A DNA stretch of 8,712 nt from Ferrimonas sp044433165 (GTDB lineage: Bacteria > Pseudomonadota > Gammaproteobacteria > Enterobacterales > Shewanellaceae), in contig JAWXTX010000110.1 of assembly GCA_044433165.1 (NCBI GenBank), positions 1 through 8,712 of the forward strand. Direction: 5' to 3'. The translations under genes and the position numbers were made by a program. The number at the start of each line of letters is the position of its first letter. Within the stretch, counting starts at the first letter, position 1. Shown here in pieces: positions 5,738-8,712 of the stretch. The notes under the pieces were generated by a model. It was not told the origin of the DNA, ran no database searches, and worked only from the letters and a program-made list of their open reading frames with translations.

Positions 5738-8364
5738 TGGTGTTCCTTGTGGCCAAGTGATAGATGAGTAATGTTGCGATACCCAAGATCGGTCCGATAG
5801 GCTAAATGGGTATTTTTTGCGGCTGGTGCCCCCCCATCGGGAGTGCGTAAATCGCCGGCATCGTCCACAATCGCCAAGCGCAATACGGCTTCGCCATGTG
5901 TGGGATCGCCCAAATAAAACAGGTGTTGTAAATGCCATTTTTGTAGTTGTTCTAATGGCATGGGATCTGGGCTATTCGCCGGACTAACACGAACCAATTG
6001 CTGGTGAAGCAACATCGCTTTTTGACGCCATTGTTCGGCACTGAGTTGGTGGCGCTGATGTGGAAATTGCACCATTTCATCATTCAACAAGCGCACATGC
6101 GTTTGACCATGTTGACTTTGGATAGATCGCACCAATAACACATCTATGGTTGCTTGATCACTGTGTCGGGTTTCCGCTTTGGACTCTGGCAGAGTTTTAC
6201 CGGCTGGCGCGAGTGTTAATCGCGCTAATGCTTGTTGTGCTTCCTCGCCTGTACGTTTGCTCGTTCCTTGTTGCAACTCAGCCAATAATCTAGCCCAGTG
6301 CCCTTGCTCAGAGCGGTCGGCATAGGTTTTATCGATAATAGGACGAATCATCGATGGCAAGTTAAGGGCTGTTAATGACTGCCAAACTGCTAAAGAGCGG
6401 CATAACACATAGGGAGCATAAATTAAGGCACTGGCACCAAAGGCTTGAGCTGGGTTTGCGAGGGCTTCTTCTAATTGAGGCGTTAGCAACCAACATTGCG
6501 GTTGTGCGGAGGCCGCGCGTGGGGTGGATTTATGACGCCAGAGCCGACCGATGCGCTGCAGTAACATGTCGCTGGGGGCAAAACGGCTGATGAGAAAATC
6601 GGCATCGATATCCAACGATTGTTCTAATACTTGAGTCCCAACTAGAATTCGTCCACGAGCTTGGCGTTGTGGCCAACCTGCTTCGCCAAAACAATCCACC
6701 CATTTTTGTTCGTGTTGTTGCCGATGTTGGGGGGTAAAACGTGAATGCAATAAGCCTACTTCACAACCCATTTGCGTGGCTTTGGCTGCTAAATCTAAAT
6801 AGCGCTGTTGCGCTTCAGCAACGCTATTTTCAATCCATAAAACTTGTTCGCCGTTTTCAGCTCGAATTAAGGCTTGCTCTAACGCCTGCGCCAAACAGGC
6901 ACAATGCGTAAGCATAATGGGATGGCCGTCTGCTACGCTTACGGCGATTTCTGTTGCTTGTTCTGCGTGATTTGCTCGCGCCGTAATTAATGGGTAATGG
7001 GGGCTTAAGCAAGGTGTTTGCATTAATGCAGTACGACGGCTTTGGCTTAGGGTGGCGCTTAAAATAATGACGCTGCAGCCCACTTGAGGCAAAAACGTGA
7101 CAAGTTCATTCAGTAATGTGCTGGTATATAAGTCGTAGCTATGTACTTCATCTAAAATAACTACCTTACCCGCTAAACCAAATGCCCGAACAAAGCCATG
7201 TTTTACATTCATGACTGCCATTAGAGCTTGGTCAATAGTACCTACAGCAAATGGCGCTAATAAGCCTCGTTTTTTTTGATTAAACCATGCTCCGCCTGGT
7301 TGCCCTTCCTCCCCTAATTCCGTATCAACTAACCATGCGCCAGAATGCAATAAAAGCGCACGATGTGGGCAGGAAGGTTCGGTGATTTGAGCTAAAAATT
7401 GATTAAAACGGTCATATATTTTATTAGAGGTAAGCTGCGTTGGCAGAGCGAAATAAATACCATTGGCTTGTTGTTTTGTTAACAGTTGATAAGCCGCATA
7501 AAGTGCTGCTTCGGTTTTTCCCATTCCCATTTGCGCTTCTAAAATATAAACGCCAGGGCCATCAATTTGATTAAAAAAGTGCGTTTGAGCGACTCTGGGC
7601 TGCATTTGCAATTGCTGAGGGTCAAATATCTCTGCAAAAGATAAATTGGCTCGAATGGACAATGGTGCAAAGCCCGCATCCGCAATAGCTTGGTCTAAAT
7701 GCTCTTGCCACGGTTGATGTGGGTTCGTAAACCAACTGCCTGATCCTATCCAATCTGCTACAGAGGTTAACCCTGCAAGTACTCTGGCTTGAGCCACGTT
7801 ATCCAACTGTGGCCAATCACATTGAAAATATGCTTTTAATGCGTCAACGAGTTGCTGTCGCTGATGCTGCCATGCGACCCCACCAAACACTTCAGCGTTA
7901 CCACGTTTATCTGCCACGTTAGGGCTAAAACCATGATGCTGACCAATAATTTCAGCAATATACTTTGGTGTGTTCAACTGCAGGGCACAGGCTTGGCTTA
8001 CCCCTGCATGCCCGCCCCATTGAGATTCAAGATGGGGCAATGCACCTTCTAGTTCTGGCCGTTGGTGGTAATTAATGCCGCACGCTTGATATAGCTTAGC
8101 AGTAAATGATGGGCTTACTTTACCAATATCATGCGCAGCAGCAACTAATTCTGCTCCGTTTGGAAAAAGTTGTTTTTTAATAAATGACGGGTAATAGGAA
8201 ATTAATATACGAGCGATTTCACCAACAATTTGGCAATGGTTATAAACAGAATGACCGAGAGCCACTTGACCATTCGGTTGTTGCCACGTTTTAGCTGGAC
8301 ACAGATTAAAGTCAATCGCACGGGTTATATTGGGTATGTTATGTTTATTTTTAATCCTTCGCAT
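5731..8364 (-). CDS. cas3: Cas3, HD nuclease and superfamily 2 helicase
   Basis: Cas3 is recruited by target-bound Cascade, nicks the displaced strand and degrades DNA while translocating 3' to 5' with ATP. The 877 residues (E. coli 888) show the order HD nuclease, helicase, C-terminal domain. HD metal ligands are visible: His38 in LGHSVYNH, His78-Asp79 in AAHDIGK, His119 in GGHAG, His143-His144 in GQHHGF and Asp204 in SVADWIGS. Helicase motifs are AQMGMGKTEA (Walker A, Lys283), LDEVH (Walker B, 404-408), LSATLS (435-440), VGTQVLEQSLDID (575-587) and QRIGRLWRH (603-611). The C-terminal accessory domain is roughly 740-877. It is the first gene of the operon. The ATG at 8364 is the only plausible start but has just a weak GGA upstream, so it may be translated poorly. 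The TAA overlaps the cse1 start region by 7 nt. Confidence 0.96.
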   Translation of the reverse strand: MRRIKNKHNIPNITRAIDFNLCPAKTWQQPNGQVALGHSVYNHCQIVGEIARILISYYPSFIKKQLFPNGAELVAAAHDIGKVSPSFTAKLYQACGINYHQRPELEGALPHLESQWGGHAGVSQACALQLNTPKYIAEIIGQHHGFSPNVADKRGNAEVFGGVAWQHQRQQLVDALKAYFQCDWPQLDNVAQARVLAGLTSVADWIGSGSWFTNPHQPWQEHLDQAIADAGFAPLSIRANLSFAEIFDPQQLQMQPRVAQTHFFNQIDGPGVYILEAQMGMGKTEAALYAAYQLLTKQQANGIYFALPTQLTSNKIYDRFNQFLAQITEPSCPHRALLLHSGAWLVDTELGEEGQPGGAWFNQKKRGLLAPFAVGTIDQALMAVMNVKHGFVRAFGLAGKVVILDEVHSYDLYTSTLLNELVTFLPQVGCSVIILSATLSQSRRTALMQTPCLSPHYPLITARANHAEQATEIAVSVADGHPIMLTHCACLAQALEQALIRAENGEQVLWIENSVAEAQQRYLDLAAKATQMGCEVGLLHSRFTPQHRQQHEQKWVDCFGEAGWPQRQARGRILVGTQVLEQSLDIDADFLISRFAPSDMLLQRIGRLWRHKSTPRAASAQPQCWLLTPQLEEALANPAQAFGASALIYAPYVLCRSLAVWQSLTALNLPSMIRPIIDKTYADRSEQGHWARLLAELQQGTSKRTGEEAQQALARLTLAPAGKTLPESKAETRHSDQATIDVLLVRSIQSQHGQTHVRLLNDEMVQFPHQRHQLSAEQWRQKAMLLHQQLVRVSPANSPDPMPLEQLQKWHLQHLFYLGDPTHGEAVLRLAIVDDAGDLRTPDGGAPAAKNTHLAYRTDLGYRNITHLSLGHKEHQW

Positions 8365-8399
8365 TAATAAAGGTCCAATCTATTGCGAAATTTAAATAA

Positions 8400-8433
8400 A
8401 TAAACATGTACACCAATAGACATGCATGTTTAT
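8400..8433. promoter_or_regulatory. Inverted repeat between the cas promoter and cas3, possible operator
   Basis: A perfect 9-bp inverted repeat, ATAAACATG (8400-8408) and CATGTTTAT (8425-8433), is separated by 16 nt. Inside it is a second perfect palindrome, ACATGCATGT (8420-8429), and a hexamer palindrome, ACATGT (8404-8409), so the ACATG core occurs repeatedly. If transcription starts near 8435 from the promoter proposed next to it, the repeat spans about +2 to +36, where a bound repressor would block elongation or promoter escape. The 16-nt spacing places the arm centres about 25 bp apart, consistent with a dimeric regulator spanning more than two turns. It could instead form a weak hairpin in the 5' leader. 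The binding protein is unknown. Confidence 0.45.
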
Positions 8434-8441
8434 CGAACCTA

Positions 8442-8470
8442 ATTAAATTAACCGTTTGTTTGATTGGCAA
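8442..8470 (-). promoter_or_regulatory. Candidate sigma70-type promoter of the cas operon
   Basis: On the minus strand TTGCCA (8470-8465) matches the -35 consensus at five of six positions. After exactly 17 nt, TTTAAT (8447-8442) matches the -10 consensus at five of six. The start point would be near 8435, giving a 5' leader of about 70 nt before the cas3 ATG. The surrounding region is strongly AT-rich, a setting in which the E. coli I-E operon is silenced by H-NS; the same control here is only an inference. Confidence 0.55.
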
Positions 8471-8628
8471 CTATCAACTTTCTGCAAGCATGAGCAATTC
8501 GTAGCAAAAATAAATTCTTTGATATGCTGCCATGGTATTTTTGTTTTGTTTGAACAAGATCACGTTACGATAAAATCTAAATTAATATTAGTAATAGAAG
8601 CTATTGTGGGGCAGGGCAAGATCATGGA
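8471..8628. other. AT-rich intergenic stretch without a supported gene
   Basis: Between the cas promoter and the possible mobile element tip I see no convincing gene, RNA or terminator. A 60-codon rightward open frame runs from a TTG at 8456 to 8638, but it has no ribosome binding site, overlaps the cas promoter and encodes no recognisable motif. Confidence 0.6.
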
Positions 8629-8655
8629 TGTTTCTTGACCACTTTTGACGTCTGA

Positions 8656-8684
8656 TTGACCCACAGATCAGTCTGTGATCTTAT
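8656..8684 (+). promoter_or_regulatory. Candidate rightward extended -10 promoter with embedded inverted repeats
   Basis: TTGACC (8656-8661) matches five of six -35 positions. A 17-nt spacer follows, then TCTTAT (8679-8684), which matches four of six -10 positions and is preceded by TG at 8676-8677, making an extended -10. The start point would be near 8691. Two overlapping perfect 6-bp inverted repeats lie in the spacer and -10: CACAGA/TCTGTG (8662-8677) and AGATCA/TGATCT (8665-8681). A protein bound there would exclude RNA polymerase. Confidence 0.5.
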
Positions 8685-8704
8685 GCTCTCTTTTTCGGGA
8701 GCAT
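8683..8704 (+). promoter_or_regulatory. Hairpin sequestering the ribosome binding site of the downstream gene
   Basis: ATGCTCTC (8683-8690) can pair with GGGAGCAT (8697-8704) as an 8-bp stem with one T-G pair around the 6-nt loop TTTTTC. The right arm contains GGGAG (8697-8701), the likely ribosome binding site for the ATG at 8709. The left arm lies before the predicted start point near 8691, so only transcripts entering from further left would contain the whole stem. Confidence 0.45.
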
Positions 8705-8708
8705 CAGC

Positions 8709-8712
8709 ATGG
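8709..8712 (+). CDS. First codon of a gene running off the right edge
   Basis: An ATG at 8709-8711 is preceded by GGGAG (8697-8701) at 7 nt and by a candidate promoter, so a rightward gene probably starts here. Nothing of its product is visible. If the mobile element reading is right it would be the transposase gene. It is transcribed away from the cas operon, in the opposite direction. Confidence 0.35.

Larger units (their letters stand above)
8629..8712 (+). mobile_element. Possible left terminus of an insertion sequence (IS21-like), cut by the window edge
   Basis: From about 8629 the sequence begins with TG and carries TTGAC at 8635-8639, 8645-8649 and 8656-8660, spaced 10 and 11 bp apart. 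It then has a strong rightward promoter, a hairpin over a ribosome binding site and an ATG about 80 nt from the presumed tip. IS21-family elements have a TG terminal dinucleotide, several short repeated terminal sequences that often contain TTGAC-like motifs, and a transposase gene starting shortly inside. The exact tip, any target duplication and the transposase itself are not visible. The alternative is an ordinary chromosomal gene with a phased activator site in its promoter. Confidence 0.35.

Noticed and set aside
5738..5938. A 67-residue N-terminal extension of Cse1
   Set aside because: It is an antisense-free but out-of-frame reading of the 3' end of cas3, is unlike any Cse1 N terminus, and a good ribosome binding site and the family motif place the start at 5737.
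1..8364. A novel defence system hidden in the operon
   Set aside because: Every coding sequence is a recognisable I-E component with its catalytic or signature residues; no extra gene, fusion or unexplained domain fits between them.
8456..8638. A 60-codon rightward open frame upstream of the cas operon
   Set aside because: It starts with TTG, has no ribosome binding site, overlaps the cas promoter and shows no protein-like features.
8365..8712. A second CRISPR array upstream of cas3
   Set aside because: I searched by eye for the repeat stem CCCCAC/GTGGGG and its flanks on both strands and found none in this stretch.

Overview
This window holds a complete class 1 type I-E CRISPR-Cas operon on the minus strand, with the leader end of its CRISPR array at the left edge and what may be the tip of a mobile element at the right edge. 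The sequence suggests a gammaproteobacterium of moderate G+C: the Cas proteins resemble the Escherichia coli Cascade set in size and motifs, and the repeat has the short G+C-rich palindrome typical of I-E arrays. I cannot name a genus from the sequence.

Layout, in the direction of transcription (right to left): a candidate sigma70-type promoter (8442-8470) and a 9-bp inverted repeat (8400-8433), then cas3 (8364-5731), cse1/cas8e (5737-4199), cse2/cas11 (4194-3655), cas6e (3658-3014), cas7e (2990-1956), cas5e (1943-1233), cas1 (1233-358), cas2 (380-90), a 43-nt AT-rich leader (89-47), and the first repeat (46-18) followed by 17 nt of the first spacer, cut by the window edge. All eight genes are intact and the motifs expected in Cas3, Cas1, Cas6e, Cas5 and Cas7 are present. 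Genes overlap or lie at most 23 nt apart, so a single polycistronic mRNA is likely. The order is cse2-cas6e-cas7-cas5, not the E. coli order cse2-cas7-cas5-cas6e.

How the parts work together: Cas1-Cas2 inserts new spacers at the leader-repeat junction; Cas6e cuts the array transcript at the base of the repeat hairpin; Cse1, Cse2, Cas7, Cas5 and Cas6e assemble on the crRNA as Cascade; Cse1 reads the PAM; Cas3 nicks, unwinds and degrades the target DNA. This is a known system, not an undescribed one. The less ordinary points are the gene order, a Cse1 without the clustered cysteines of the E. coli protein, a palindromic IHF-like site touching the first repeat, and the operator-like repeat downstream of the cas promoter.

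Right of the operon, 8471-8628 is AT-rich with no gene I can support. From about 8629 the character changes: three TTGAC motifs at 10-11 bp intervals, a rightward extended -10 promoter containing inverted repeats, a hairpin covering a ribosome binding site, and an ATG four bases before the window ends. I read this, with limited confidence, as the left tip of an insertion sequence, perhaps of the IS21 family.
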